From: Cruorifilaria tuberocauda
Lineage: Eukaryota; Nematoda; Chromadorea; Rhabditida; Onchocercidae
DNA: 64,000 nt
Reading direction: 5' to 3'
NCBI GenBank assembly: GCA_013365365.1
Contig: JABVXU010000122.1
Location: forward strand, 1-64,000
Part shown: positions 11,443 through 36,449 of the stretch, piece by piece
Position numbering within the stretch: the stretch's first letter is position 1
Layout: every line of letters begins with the position of its first letter
Notes under the pieces: generated by a model
What the model was told of the DNA's origin: nothing
Seen by the model: only the letters and a program-made list of their open reading frames with translations
Databases searched by the model: none
Position numbers and translations under genes: made by a program

Positions 11443-14038
11443 TTACTTCGCACCTTTCTTCTTTAACATATCAAAACGCTTCGCCAAATCATCGAAATCA
11501 AGCTCATTATTGCTACCGGAAGCACCTGGTTGTTGTTCATCACTATTTTTCGATGATGGAAAGAGTATTGGGTCGAGCGTTTCCGGAAAATCAGTCGGTG
11601 GTTCAGGGAATTCTGGGGCTGCAATGAGCATTGCATTCATTTCGTAATAAATTCAAAAATTTTATCCAAAATTGGTACACTCTTTTTTATACTGTTTCTA
11701 TGGAAACGGCAAAACAAAAATAACTAACTATCAAGATTCATTTTTAAAGGGATTGGATTAGCATCTGTGGAAGGCGCCGATGGAATCCCTGGTGAAGCAT
11801 TCGGCTTGATTTTGATACTTCCTGATGAATTGTCAATCTATAAAACAATCTTTTAATTTTTTGTAACTTGTCATTTTCAACCTATCTAAAAGAAGTAGAA
11901 ATACTTCATCAAATTTTTGAATTTTGTTTTGAATTACTGATCGCAGCTGAAATCGTCAAAAAAATTACGCATAAAAAATAGCAATGTTTGGTTTAAAATT
12001 TTAACAATAAATATAGGCGAAGGAGAAAGCGAAATAAATTAGTATATATATATATATATATATATATGAATAATTCGACCATACTTCTGATTCTATAATG
12101 AATAAAGGAATATACCTGATTCAGACAAGGATAATTACAAGCACTATAATTAGTTGGATCTGACACTGGCACAGAAGACGGAATACTTCCCTCATTGCTT
12201 GCCCCGAAAGTGCCTTTAAATCCAGCCGGAGGAGGTGGTGGTGGCCCCGGGTAGTATCCTGAAAAGCGGATACTACCATGCATATATGCATCACTGACAG
12301 TATTCAACGAAAATGATTTTCGAATTATTTCCAGTAAATTATGCAATACTGATAGTAGTAAAAAAGCATTTGGAAACCAGATCCATCATTCGACGGTGGA
12401 GGAGGCGGCTTTTTATTATCTGGACCATTGCCATCAGGATACATCCAACCATAACCTTGCTGAAAATGATTTTGACTAAATAAAGAAGCCTGCCATAACC
12501 AACATAGTTTATTAAAAATATACGAAAACCCTACTCCGCCTTGATTTCTAAAATCTATCAACATCTGTTCAGCAGCAGCAACCTCGTCTTCGCGCATAAT
12601 ATTTGGATCAGGAGTAAACGGTATTCCTGCACACTTTGCAATTTCAATCATATATCTGAAGAAATGAAGTTGAAGCTTTTTTTGTGGAAATAATGTTTTA
12701 ATTATACGGAATGAACTTAAATCGAGTAAACATTCTTTTCTTTATAAAAATAGAAGGAATCAACCGTTCCACTAGAAGTTTCGGAGGCGCTTGCACACTT
12801 AGCTTGGCTATCAGTTTTGCTGATACTTTCGCAGGATATTCTAACTGGTTATTACGCGCTGCTTCAGCGAAGGCTTTGCCATATTTCATAGTCAGCTGGT
12901 CATTAATCACCTAAAAATTGAAATTATTTCAAATCAAATACAAATAAATCACTACAGGTTCTAGACAGAATAAATTCCTTGAGAAAAATAAAAATTCAAT
13001 AAATTTAGTAAAACTAGGATCAGATTTCATAAGAAAGTTTTTAGAATAGTCAGACAGCACAACTGTGTGCAAAATGAAGCTTAGTATGAAAAATGTTCAT
13101 ATTGAAATTTGTAAAATTTAATGCTTAGTAAAACAGCTACGACTGAGAGAGTCCACAATTAATATTTTACTTGAGTTTGATATCTTTTAGACACTATCTT
13201 TCTAACCAAATGAAATGTCAAAGAAGTGCTTTGAGAAGTTCTAAGAAACGCTCATGAAAACTTTCTTCACGAAAGAGATACTATTACCTTGAATTCACTC
13301 ACATCTGTTGCTACACGAGGAGCAGCCCATATAATATTAATTACTGCTTCAGCAATTCCATCGTCAAGTTGCCTATAATCTTTTGCTACAATTAGAAAAT
13401 TTGCTACACGAAGATAAACAAGTCAGAAAACAATGTATACTTCATTTGCTGTATAAGACCAAATCGTGCTAGAATAAGATCACAATACATTTCCAGCAAC
13501 TCGTATGCTTCGACAAGAAAATCTTCTCTTATGATATTTTCTACTCTAATACGAGCACGGTCTTCCTTGTGATCTGAAATATATATTAATGAAATATCTA
13601 ATTACTTCAAAAATGCTATCTTATTAGAGTAAATTAACTATTAATAATTTTAAATCGTTATGCTAAAAACATGATGGATATTGCTATAATTTGAAATATA
13701 AAACGCTGATTCACATCTCAATAAACAGAAGCGGATCTTCCAAAATTGTATCAATTTCTCTACGTTTGAAATATGCATAGTTCACAAGCCATAGATAAAA
13801 AATGATGAGGATAAACGGGGAAAGAATGGAATATACGAAGGCCTGTAATTTTAAGTGATTGAATAATGTGCAAAAAATATTCTGAAATTCGAAACGAACT
13901 TGCAATAAAATCAGCAATTTCGGTGCGTGATTTCAGTGCCATCTCAGTTTTCTTTTTTTCCAGTAATTTCAAACGATTAATTGCCAAACGAAGATTCGTT
14001 TTCAATTTCGAGTACTGTGTTCCCCAACTAATTGACAT
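11443..14038 (-). CDS. ist1: IST1 homologue (ESCRT-III-associated protein)
   Basis: Nine exons on the minus strand join without phase conflict: 14038-13900, 13573-13441, 13372-13288, 12910-12765, 12655-12535, 12459-12378, 12258-12116, 11837-11729 and 11618-11443. The product is 377 aa; human IST1 is 364. The N-terminal ESCRT-III-like helical domain is clear: KLKTNLRLAINRLKLLEKKK, then RARIRVENIIRED, MYCDLILARFGLI, IIWAAPRVATDV and APPKLLVERYMIEIAK. A Pro/Gly-rich middle follows. The C-terminus, ELDFDDLAKRFDMLKKK, has the form of a MIM1 motif that binds MIT domains such as those of VPS4. Known role of the family: membrane scission at endosomes, midbody and nuclear envelope through VPS4 and CHMP1. 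An acceptor (14048-14047) lies eight bases upstream of the ATG, so a 5' UTR intron or spliced-leader addition is likely. An (AT)n tract lies in the intron at 12041-12067. Confidence 0.93.
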
Positions 14039-14044
14039 ATCCAC

Positions 14045-14849
14045 TTCTAAAAACAATTTTTATTTTATTGAAGAAAAGCTCATCAGAAAAATTACTAGGA
14101 CAGTGGTCGCTAATGATAAACAAATAAAGCACAAGTATCATGAAAACTTTGTTTCTATATCTTCCCTACACTAAAATGTCCATGGAAACTTCTTTCTTAA
14201 TTTCATGTTAACTAGTTCAGGTAGTAAATTGGATGGCTGCAAAGTTATCATCAGCATGCCGAGCGTATTCACCAACAAAAACGAACTGTCGGTCACGTCA
14301 AAGATGTACACAAGTACACGTGATCCAGCTGAAAAGAGAATAAAGAAAAACCTCACACCAATCAGTTCCCTGACTTTCCTCGCCGCATCCTTTCAACCTC
14401 ATCCTTTCTACGCTCACTTCAGCACAATGACACTTCAAACACCTGTGAAATACCGGACGGTACATTTCAGACCAACCATTTCCTGACTTATGGCACTTCC
14501 GGAAACGCCCCCACTAGCGCCCTTCAGCGTCAAGCGCGATGAAGGACAATTTCCGTACTTGGCCATTCACTATGAGCTGTTACGGCATCGTGCTGAACAT
14601 CGTTTCCTAATAATAGATGTGGCGAGACGAAATACGTAGGGATTGAAAGGGATTGAAACGGAAATTTTCACAACGGCGATGCCATTTCGCAATCCACTGA
14701 TCTGTTCCTGTTGATTCCTCAGCGACATAGTAGTGCGAGCACGCAAAGAATGACGTTGCGAAATATTGCGGTTCTATTGTGAAGTAATGAAGCATAAGTT
14801 AACGTTGTCAATCATTACTAGCATTAAAAAGCTTTCTTTAGCTTCAGAA
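14045..14849. promoter_or_regulatory. Divergent intergenic region between IST1 and DHX8
   Basis: About 0.8 kb separates the start codons of IST1 (minus) and DHX8 (plus). Its centre, about 14380-14720, is visibly richer in G, C and CpG than the flanks. It includes a cacttccggaaacgccccc block near 14488, resembling an ETS/GABP-type site, and tgacgttgcg near 14750, resembling a CRE. A shared promoter is an inference. A minus-strand frame at 14171-14334 preceded by an acceptor-like ttctcttttcag could be an unrecognised exon. Confidence 0.4.
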
Positions 14850-22013
<7,164 letters not shown>

Positions 22014-25000
22014 TTTACATTGTTTCTTTTCATTTTATATAAAAATAATTGGTATGTATATGAATTTCGAATTTATTGTGTTTTGATTAAGTCATTGCAT
22101 TTGTTTTTATTTAGCCGTTAGCAAAAAATTGCACTTTTATTACTACTTTGTTCTTTCATATTTCCCTATTTATAAATATCACAATAAGAGAATCAACAAG
22201 AATATCTCAATATTGAAGTGCAAGAATAAATTAATATTATTTATTCCATAAGCATATAAATACACCGCCTGTAAGGTTTTATAATTCTTGACAAACGGTT
22301 TAAATTTTACTTCGCTAATCAGAAATTGCATCTTCCTAATAACAGTCCTCATGTCTCCCGTTTTTTGTACGAATAATCCTTATTCAAGTAATATCGTATT
22401 ATCTACGTGAAATGTCAAATTATTGCCTACTGAGGTGCCTTAGTCACAAGTTGTAGCGCGTGTAACGAGGAGTTCCTTCATTGATCAATGATCGAAATAA
22501 AATGAATGATGCACGATTGTGAGAGCAATTTGTGTCATTGATCAATGATCGAGCTGAAATGAATCGAGTTTCTCTTCTCAGAGAAAACTATAGTAAGAGA
22601 TTCTATGCGTGTTATTTATGTAAATTTTTAGCATTACTTCTACAATCTATAGGCAACTCTAATAATCATCTGTTAGTTGACTGGTTCATGCGCTTGTACG
22701 AGTGCTGTTTTGCATTTCATTTAGAGTTTTCCTAGGTAGAGTTTCACTGGATTACTTATGCAAATTATTATTTTTGATTCTTTCGTAAAAACCAAATTTC
22801 AGTAAAGAATTCAGCTTTGCTCGATCCAATTTTTACTTGTGTCAGAAATTCTTGCATTCATTATATTAGTTTTTCATTTAGGCGTTTCCATTTATAATTA
22901 AATAAACAATAAGTTTATTCGATGTCTTTGACAACATGACTCTCTGATAGTCACGACAATTAACAGTCAACGAGGAAATCAGTGCTAGAAGTTCCTCATA
23001 GGTAGTTCAGATGTATGTTTTTTTTAGTTTTCGAAATTTTATTTTCTAGATGAATTAGAATTTGAAATGGAAATCTAGAGTTTAAGGTTTGATAGCATCC
23101 TGTTTACTGGTTGCTTGAGTGTTTCATATCCCTTAGCAGATAAATTGTGCAGAAATATTCAATATTACCGTTTTGTAATGTGAGTGGATTTAATGAAGGA
23201 TTTAGTTTAAAAAATCTGTCCAAATAGTGAAGTAAAATTAATAAAATAGGATTATTCGAAATATAAGATTGTCATAAACAACATTAAAATTGGCAAAGAA
23301 AACAAAAATTCTGCAGTTTGCCAGATTTTTGCTTGTTACGATTCAATAAACATATCGTAAAGATATCTTGGACAGTACGGAGAAATAAGCTTTTCCCTCT
23401 AGTGATAACAAATCATAATCATAAATCGTTTTTAATAAGCGGTAAAAATTTAGTTTGATGTACAAAGAAGAACCCAAACTATTTTTAGCCTTAGTTCTCA
23501 CTAAATGAGGCTTCTACTTTTAATTGAAGCGCTAATCAATTGTTTTTAACTCATTCTGTAAATGCATGTAATCAAATTATTAAGTTCTATTACAAATTGA
23601 AACTTTGTTATACCTGCTTAACCACTGGATCAAATATGCTATGTAACTGAGGGCTATTCTTTCCTGATATTGTCTGAGACAATTGCTTGAGAAAAAGCGC
23701 TAAATGGCTCTATGACTGCAATATTTATAATAAGCTCCTTCCGAATTTATTGAATTACTTATTAAAAAATCAAGAAATTTTTAGTGAAATGAGAGGTCTT
23801 CGCTGTTTTAGCCTTAGAATAATTTTTCCACATTTATGATTGAGATCTTTTGTTGCATATCAATGAAAAGACTAATAAAAATGATAGATGTTTATTTCAA
23901 TGATTTGAGAGGAAATAATTTAAAACAATCATTTCTATAATAAAGATTTGGAACTTATTCATTTCCTATTTCTTTAAAATTATTTCCTGATATCTATATC
24001 CGCTTAAATTTTCTATGATTCAGAAGAGAATAAAAAAAGCAAAACATTTCTTGCTAATGTTTATTTTACATTGATATAAACACTTTCATTTCCTTTGTAG
24101 TTCCACGAAAGGAAATTTGAATGATTTAGTTATGGTATTATTTATGATGAAACATTACTGCGAATTACGGTGAGTTTTACATAATTTATTCTCCATGAAT
24201 TTAATGCATTCAGTTATATTCAATTTTGAAATCATAGTTACTTATTTCAACTTATTCATCTTTTATGAATAAATTTGCATATAACAATATCGTCGTTCTG
24301 GTTTTATAAATTTTTGGTTATGCACTTCGGATATCGATGTTTTTTTGAAGTAATTTCTGCTGTTTATACGTGAAAAAGCTCAAAAGTCAAGATTGTAAGA
24401 TTGAAATTAAAGAAATGTTTAGGAAAAAAATGACAAGTTTACTCATCAAATAATTGAATTAGTAGTTGTTTATTGTACTGACTACACCATCGGTTACTCT
24501 GATCCAAATAATCTAATGTCTTTATCTTTTTTAATTTTTTAAATTAAACTGAAATATGAAACAAAGTTAAATAGATTGAATTGCAATTGGTTTCAAATCT
24601 TCATCGCTTTTCACTCGTTTCACTGCAAAGATGGGAATGCTTCAAAGTTTCAGCATGTTCCGTGGAAAGATATTCTTCTAGACAATATCATTATAATTTG
24701 ATCCCTTCCTTCATTTCTCCCCCGCTATTTATACTCATCTTTGTCTATTCATTCTCTTTGATAAGATAATTCAATGTAATTGGCATTCTTGTAATATCAA
24801 TTGAATCATCTTCAATGGAAATCCGCACGGACTGGAAAAATCGTGATATTGTTCACACCTCTCCCAACTTACCTTTACCTTTGCTAAGTCATTCCACATT
24901 TCAATTCATATGGTATACATTTTAGGTGTTATAAAATCTTTTTCCATGCCTATAATTTTGGTGCTTCAATTGGAAGTCTAGGCTTCAGAAGTGCTACTTT

Positions 25001-25174
25001 TTCCATCAGTCATCATATCAGTCCAAATATGCTTGGGTTTCTTATTTATTTTCCACTTTTATGTATGAAATTATTCGTTTATTATTCTCTTTCAAATTAC
25101 TATCATTTTGTGGTTTCAAGCAAAATTTTTCAAACCACTGATTTAAATTTGATTTAATCAATTATTATTTCTAG
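22014..25174. other. Gene-poor region, including the unlocated 5' part of the glycosyltransferase gene
   Basis: No exon chain or family motif was found on either strand. The first coding exon of the glycosyltransferase that follows must lie here, because the earliest recognised exon (25175) begins in mid-codon with no start codon. It could be very short. Confidence 0.5.
22479..22564 (+). repeat. Short direct duplication
   Basis: Two copies of a block beginning cattgatcaatgatcga and ending aaatgaat (22479-22507 and 22536-22564) differ at a few bases and are separated by about 28 bases. The block contains the palindrome ttgatcaa. Confidence 0.7.
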
Positions 25175-26864
25175 ACGGCTGAAACGAACAGTTTTGAGAC
25201 GTATAAAGTTTATAAATGTTTGTTGCGTGGTCATCATTATCTGTTCTCCTGTTTTGTTGTTGTATGTATTTACAAAGTTTTCATTCGATATTAACAAAGG
25301 TTATCAATTTCATATTTCGAGAAACGATTTCATTTAATTTATATTTATCCAGAATTCGAGATTTCAACAGTTTATGAAAATTACGAATATATTTTTTTGG
25401 TTCATTTAGATTTCAGAATTTTGATTTTGTAGTGAATAATAATGTGACACGAAGAATTTTCAGAACTCTATAACTATTATTTATCATAATTTTTAGTGCA
25501 TAAAGCAACGGGATCAGTATTTACACCATACAATTTTACGGATGCTAGAATATTATTAACTCCTAGTTTCGAGCGGTGTCCCAGTGTACCTGTTTTTTAT
25601 ATTATTCGTACTCATCCGGGAAATATAAGATGGAGGAGTATTATTCGCTCAACATGGGCTGGATCTCTGAAACATTCATTAGTCAGTATAATTTATGCTT
25701 ATAATATTTTAATCACATTATTGATCTATGCAATTTAACCCTTCTAAACATACATTTTTCAGATATTTGTATTGGGTGTTGAAAAAATAGGTGAAGTAAA
25801 TGAATTGGTAAAGCTGGAAGCTAAAAAATATGACGACATGATCGTGTTTGATATGATTGACAGTTACACTAACATGACGCTTAAGTCATTAAATATTTTA
25901 AGTTGGATAGTTCGAAATTGTCAAGCGCCTAGATTTTTTATGCAGGTAAATTTGCAAAACATTTTTGCACATTTTGAATTTTTTGATGAAATCGCTGATG
26001 GCTAATACAATTTACATTGCGATAATACCTGATTTGGTATCCTGACCACTAAAAGACTAATTGTTATTATGACGAATATTTTCAGTAAGGACATTTTCAA
26101 ATAAATCTTTCAATATCAATTTATCTATTTACATTTTTTCTAGGTTTGCTCTGTTTAGATCTTACGCTCACAATTCATGATACTGCTCTTAATTAGCATG
26201 GCATGAAACTTACTGAAATATGAAAGATTTATGAATTTCATTTTAGGGAGATCCAGACATAGTGGCGTTTCCAGATGAAATAGCTTCATATACCTCGAAA
26301 TTGAATGCCAGTTTGACAGCCGTATATGGAAAATGTTGGAAGGGTGCAAAAGCACATCGCGAAGATAGTAGTAAATGGTGTTTTTTTTGGAAGTTTAGCT
26401 AAATTGACTAAAATTTCCAAGACTTTAATTAATTGATCCGATTTTAGGCACTAATTTGGCTTTTAAAGAAGTCTAGCTAGGTTTTTTTGCATAATTCCTA
26501 AACCGATTGTCAATTTAGGGCTCTGAATTCACTGATTTATGCATCGGTGACCTATCCAACCTATTTAGCCGGTGGTGCCTGGTTATTCTCACCTGCAACT
26601 GCAAAACGTCTCCTGATGGCTCTCGAAAAGCCCGTATCATATGTTCATATCGATGACATGCTAATTTCGGGAATATTCGCAGAACTTATGGATATACGTC
26701 GGGTGTGTCTAAACAATGTTGGATATTTGTATGAATTTTCGTTGAAAGGGTGCCATGGTGATCATGTTCTTGCCATTTTACAATTGGAAAAGGATGAAAT
26801 TTTGAACACAATTTTGGATCATCAAGAAGCCTCGATAAAATGCTATACTGGACGTTCTTTATAA
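25175..26864 (+). CDS. Glycosyltransferase family 31 (Galactosyl_T) type II membrane protein, 5' end missing
   Basis: Recognised exons are 25175-25299, 25497-25681, 25763-25945, 26247-26377 and 26519-26864, encoding 322 residues plus an unlocated N-terminus. The first has basic residues followed by a signal-anchor helix (FINVCCVVIIICSPVLLLYV), as expected for a Golgi type II enzyme. Family motifs follow: IRTHPGNIRWRSIIRSTWAG, FVLGV, YDDMIVFDMIDSYTNMTLKS, NCQAPRFFMQ and LAGGAWLFSPATAKRL, then VHIDDMLISGI in the usual position of the E-D-V motif. The metal-binding DxD position, normally DDD after the FxxKx strand, reads GDPD across an exon junction. Members transfer galactose, GalNAc or GlcNAc in beta-1,3 linkage. 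Donor and acceptor cannot be told here. An NFTDA sequon and NMT and NAS sequons are present. Confidence 0.85.
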
Positions 26865-31728
<4,864 letters not shown>

Positions 31729-34700
31729 ATGGTTTGTTTTCCCAACTTGTAATTTTCATTAAGAAAAATAGAAGTGAAAGTTTTGAAAACCGAAATTGAT
31801 GCTCAAATCTAATACCAGCCGCCCAATAGGAACTGTCGAGAGTTTAATGTGCTTGTGTAGCTGCGAGCTGCCTCCGTTGATGGATTATTTCAAGCTTGCC
31901 ACCGTCTTTGCTCACATAGTAGTATGTTCTGAATTAAGCTCATTTGCAGAACGTTTGTAATTCACAAAAAAACTGGCTTGAAAATTTTTGACTAGTTAAA
32001 CATAACTTGCCTTCTTTATAAAAGAACCTTTAAATCCATTTGTAAGATAAGAAGTAATTTGTTGAGGAGTGACTAATTGTTGTTTTTGTGAGTACTTTTC
32101 TGATATTTGGGTTAACAACTTTAATAAGTCTTTTTTCGACGAACAGAAATTAATATCATCACATTTCAGGGAAATGAGTCATCCTTGCCGATGGAAATGT
32201 GCAGCAACTGTATGTTTATCTTTTTTCATAAACTTGAATACTTTTTTTGATCTTTGAAAATTAACCTGGCACTTACTTGATAAATAAAATTACAAAGCCA
32301 ATTGTTTATTTCTTCTGAAAGCCATCCATTTTTGTTCATTAATTCAAAAAAACTGCAGTTGGTCTAATAACTCTGCTTACTCTGAATTAATATACTTTCC
32401 AACATCAGGTGCTGAAGATGCTGACAATGTCAATTATATAGTATTCATTTTTTTATGTAACTGTATCAAGAGAATTCTCAGTAAAGGATTTATCACTAAA
32501 AACAGTTATTTAATTTTTGTTAATGTATTAATTGTGATATATCATCATATATGAGCTTCTTGTCATGGAAATTACAAAGCCAGGTTATTTTTTGAATCCA
32601 CTTAAAAACTGAGCTTTCATAATTTTTATATTTGATTTGAATTGTCCAGGACTATTTGTTATGTCCTACGTAAGATTTGCTATTAATAATTCCTTTTTCA
32701 GCTGTTCTTTTTGCATCTTTACAAGTTTCATAATCAGCAAAAGACCACTATATAAATTTTTTTGATGCAAACAATTTATCCACATTGTATGATGTCTATT
32801 TCACTTGCTTTTAAATTGTTTGCACTAATTTTCGTTATCCACTGTGAGTTTTTCGTATACTATCTTATTTTACTTTTCAGTTGATGCTTATGAGTTGCGG
32901 CGCCTAGCACGACGTTTCAAAAAGTTGGATTTAGATGGTTCGGGAAGTTTGAGTGTTGATGAATTTATGTCATTACCGGAATTGCAACAAAATCCGTTGG
33001 TCCAAAGAGTTATTGATATATTCGACGAAGATGGTGATGGAGAAGTCGATTTCAGAGGTTTTAACACTTGTTTTTTGGATAAAATTTTGAATTTTGATAG
33101 TTTCGAAATTTAGTTACGCTTCATTAAAATTTTTTCATTTCGAAACGCAAATGTAACAGAGTACGTTATTTTCAGAATTCATTCAGGGAATATCACAATT
33201 TAGTGTTAAAGGGGACAAAACAGTAAAGCTCAAATGTAAGTTTTGTTGCACATAATTTTAGTACTGTGTAAAGCAAAGTTGTGCAAATCCATCTAAGATG
33301 TCAATATATTAATATTAATATATTCATGTATAACCATGCGAACTCATCGTATGGTATGATAGTAGTGATTTACGGAATTTTTGTAGTTCGAAATTTTTCT
33401 AATGACTGAAAAGAAATCTAAAAAAGTAACGAATTTTAATCCTTTTAGAAATATTAACTAAAGGAGAACCATCCTTTATGATGATACTTCTCAGATATTT
33501 GTATTAAAAATATATTTACTACACATCAAGAAAGGTAGAAAGGTAGAAACTCACTTGGTGTTGAGAAAAACTGCTATAAGTACAAGTAAATAAATAGTCT
33601 TACTTATTGAAGCAAAACCGAATAATATAATTTTGATTTTTGAATGATAAATTGGAAAGAAGATAGTAATACAAAGCATTAATTGGAATATTCTTTTTGA
33701 ATTATTCTCAACACTATAATGCAACGTCGTACTTATTTTCAGTTGCTTTTCGCATATATGATATGGATCGGGATGGATATATCTCGAATGGAGAGCTTTT
33801 TCAGGTCACTGCTGTTAGCAATTAATTTAATAAGATTATTTTATAAACATCATGAAAGCTTAAAAATTTGACACTTTTAACTGTGTTACCGTGCCGATGT
33901 AAATGAGTTTCCTAAGTCTCATCTTTTCTGGATTTCATCTTTATAAAGAAATTTATAAAGATAATTAATTCTTCGATATCTCATTTTTCTCTTTTTATGA
34001 ATGCTTTATTTTTTTTTTCGTTTGATTTCAATGTCCCATGTATGGGGATTTGATTGAAATGTGGAGTAAAGCTTGACATATTTTATGAGAAAGACCGGTC
34101 CGTAAGCCCGCAGTAATGTGTTGCCATAAAATAGAATACGTACCTGAAGCTTGCTTTTTACATGCTTGTCGCTTCTTCATTCTCTGTTTTTCAAAAAAAA
34201 GAATTCTAAAAAGAAATCTTATTTGTAATTTCATGATACTTAAATACGAGTGTTAATAGAAAAAATAGTATTATCTCAATGTTTTCAGTCATTATCCTGT
34301 CAAATAGTTAATTATTTCAAGTTTCAGGTTTTAAAAATGATGGTGGGAAACAATTTGAAAGATAATCAATTACAGCAAATAGTTGACAAAACAATACTAT
34401 TTCATGATAAAGATGGTGATGGTAAAATATCTTTCGATGAATTCTGCGATGTAATTTCTGATTAATTTATAATATGTTAATTTTTTTATAATTCTGCAAA
34501 ACTGCTTGAGAATTTAACACTCGATTGAGATTTTAATACGTTTCCAATTATGTATGTATCATTTTTTGCGATAGTGTATTTTGAAATGCATTTAATGATT
34601 GTGGGTTTAGCTTAGTTAGAGCTTTTATGATTATCTTCTGACGCTGGAAAGCTTGATGAAATATCTTTTGTTCACAAGACGGCCCGGCTGTTTGAGGTCT

Positions 34701-34890
34701 TCAATTCAGTCAGCAAAGTTTTTGTGATACTGTAGAATTCGAGTCCAACCATCTTGGTGCTTGTGCGCACTACTTTTGAAATCCTTGAATATTTATCACT
34801 CATTTTCAGAATTATAGCTGTTGAAAGCATGTTTTTTAGGTTGTGGAGCACACGGAAGTTCATAAGAAAATGGTATTAGAAAATATTTAG
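31729..34890 (+). CDS. cnb-1: Calcineurin B regulatory subunit
   Basis: Exons are 31729-31731 (start codon only, inferred), 32170-32209, 32881-33057, 33176-33235, 33743-33804, 34328-34450 and 34840-34890. Total 171 aa, the same length as C. elegans CNB-1. The second exon begins [13 protein letters not shown], so removing the initiator Met exposes Gly2, the N-myristoylation site of the family. Four EF-hands are visible: [36 protein letters not shown] and [12 protein letters not shown]. The calcineurin A-binding context [11 protein letters not shown] and [19 protein letters not shown] is intact. The last exon encodes [16 protein letters not shown]. Known role: the Ca2+-sensing subunit of the calcineurin phosphatase, which activates the catalytic subunit together with calmodulin. 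The one-codon first exon rests on an ATG followed by gtttgt and is the least certain part. Reading through the last donor would give a shorter tail ending ISD. Confidence 0.93.
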
Positions 34891-36449
34891 AAAATATCAT
34901 ATACTGTCGGTGCAGCAACAACATCAGTTAAACGAAACAGATCTCTCAAATTTGGCAAAGCAAACTTATTTACTTTTTTTGTTTGCCATAGTCGATTTTA
35001 TCTGTCGTGGTTTATCTGTGAATGAAACACTGTCTCATAGATGGGCTGGGAGTGACGTCGAGTGAAAGCAGTGATGGAAGTGAAAAACAGTTATAGCCAT
35101 CTCTTCCCAGGAAGACTTAAAGCTAAATATTGTGAACAGTAATTTGATATCTTCATGTTTTATATAATTTATATTCGCTTTCATGCAGCACATCATAAAT
35201 TAGGTTTTTTTTCGCTTTAGGTTTGTTATTAATGTTAAATTCCTAACTTTGTTCTCATTACAATTATCAATAACTTTTGTAATGGTTCTTGTTTTGACGA
35301 TAGTTGATTGATATGTAAAATTTCGTACTTAAAAACGGGACATTAATCAAGTAAATAAGGAAACAGATTTGTATGGAGATGCTTCTCTTAGAGATCTCTT
35401 GAATTATAGGTAAAATAGGTTTCCGATTTGTAAATTTTGTGTTTGTAATGTCTTGTTGCGCAGATTTGGTCAATTTTCTGCAATGAAATACTGAAAAATC
35501 TTGTAAGAAGTTCTTAACTTGGTTATGACTTTAATTTATTAGTAAATTTCAGGAAATTTAGTCTATAATTTCAATTATGCATTGCAGAAGTTCATTATTC
35601 TATGAAAAATATTCAGACTTCGTTCTACGGGCGATCTTATTCTGAAAGGTGCCAAAGTGTGATTTTTGTTACTGTACCTTTTTTCTTTATAATGAATACT
35701 TTCATTTCATTTACTAATTCATTTAATTTATGATTGCTTAGCAGATTGTGGTAGTCTTTATGCACTTTATTAAATGTTTTTTAAAGTTATTAAACATTTT
35801 TTTGAAAATTTTATTGAGATTTTTTGGTTACTGTGCAGTGGAAGCTATTTTTCCTTATAAATAGTTTTAACAGAATCCATCAATCACTCGACAAAGTAAG
35901 CTTTCAATTTAACCTGGAACTTGTTGAAGAGTTTATTGTAGGCTAAGGAAAGATACTTCTGCACAGTGAGAATATGCCCAAAATTTTGTCTCAATTTTTT
36001 GAGATATTTATATAAATTGCATAAAGTTCAAAATCCAACTTGAAATGTGCTACCAAATGAATAGAGGATGGACGAAATAGTAGTGCGATCTGCTGTGCAT
36101 TTCTTTTCAAATTATTCTACATTGAGAAAACTGCTGTTCCATTTAGTGAATGAAATAATTTGCTTTGAAGAATCGATTATTGGCATATTGGATGAGATAG
36201 CTTATCAGATATGATATGAAGATATGATGTACAACAGAAAAGCAAAAATAACAATGACTCTCTTTAATTACTAAATTATAAGAATACTATGTGAAGTTAG
36301 AAAACCGAAAGATCATATCACGGAATCCTTCTGAAAAAATAAGGCGGGAAATTGAAGTTGGAGTCGGTTTTTTCCAACTTTAAATATTTGAATTTGTCTA
36401 ACCGGTCATGCAACTTCTTGTAGATTTTGTCCCAACCAATTAGTTGCCA
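34891..36449. other. Gene-free spacer
   Basis: The calcineurin B 3' UTR and the upstream region of the nucleotidyltransferase gene. No other coding or RNA feature is recognised. Confidence 0.4.

Noticed and set aside
14205..14486. Plus-strand frame of 93 codons upstream of DHX8
   Set aside because: It overlaps the divergent promoter, has no splice connection to DHX8 and resembles no family.
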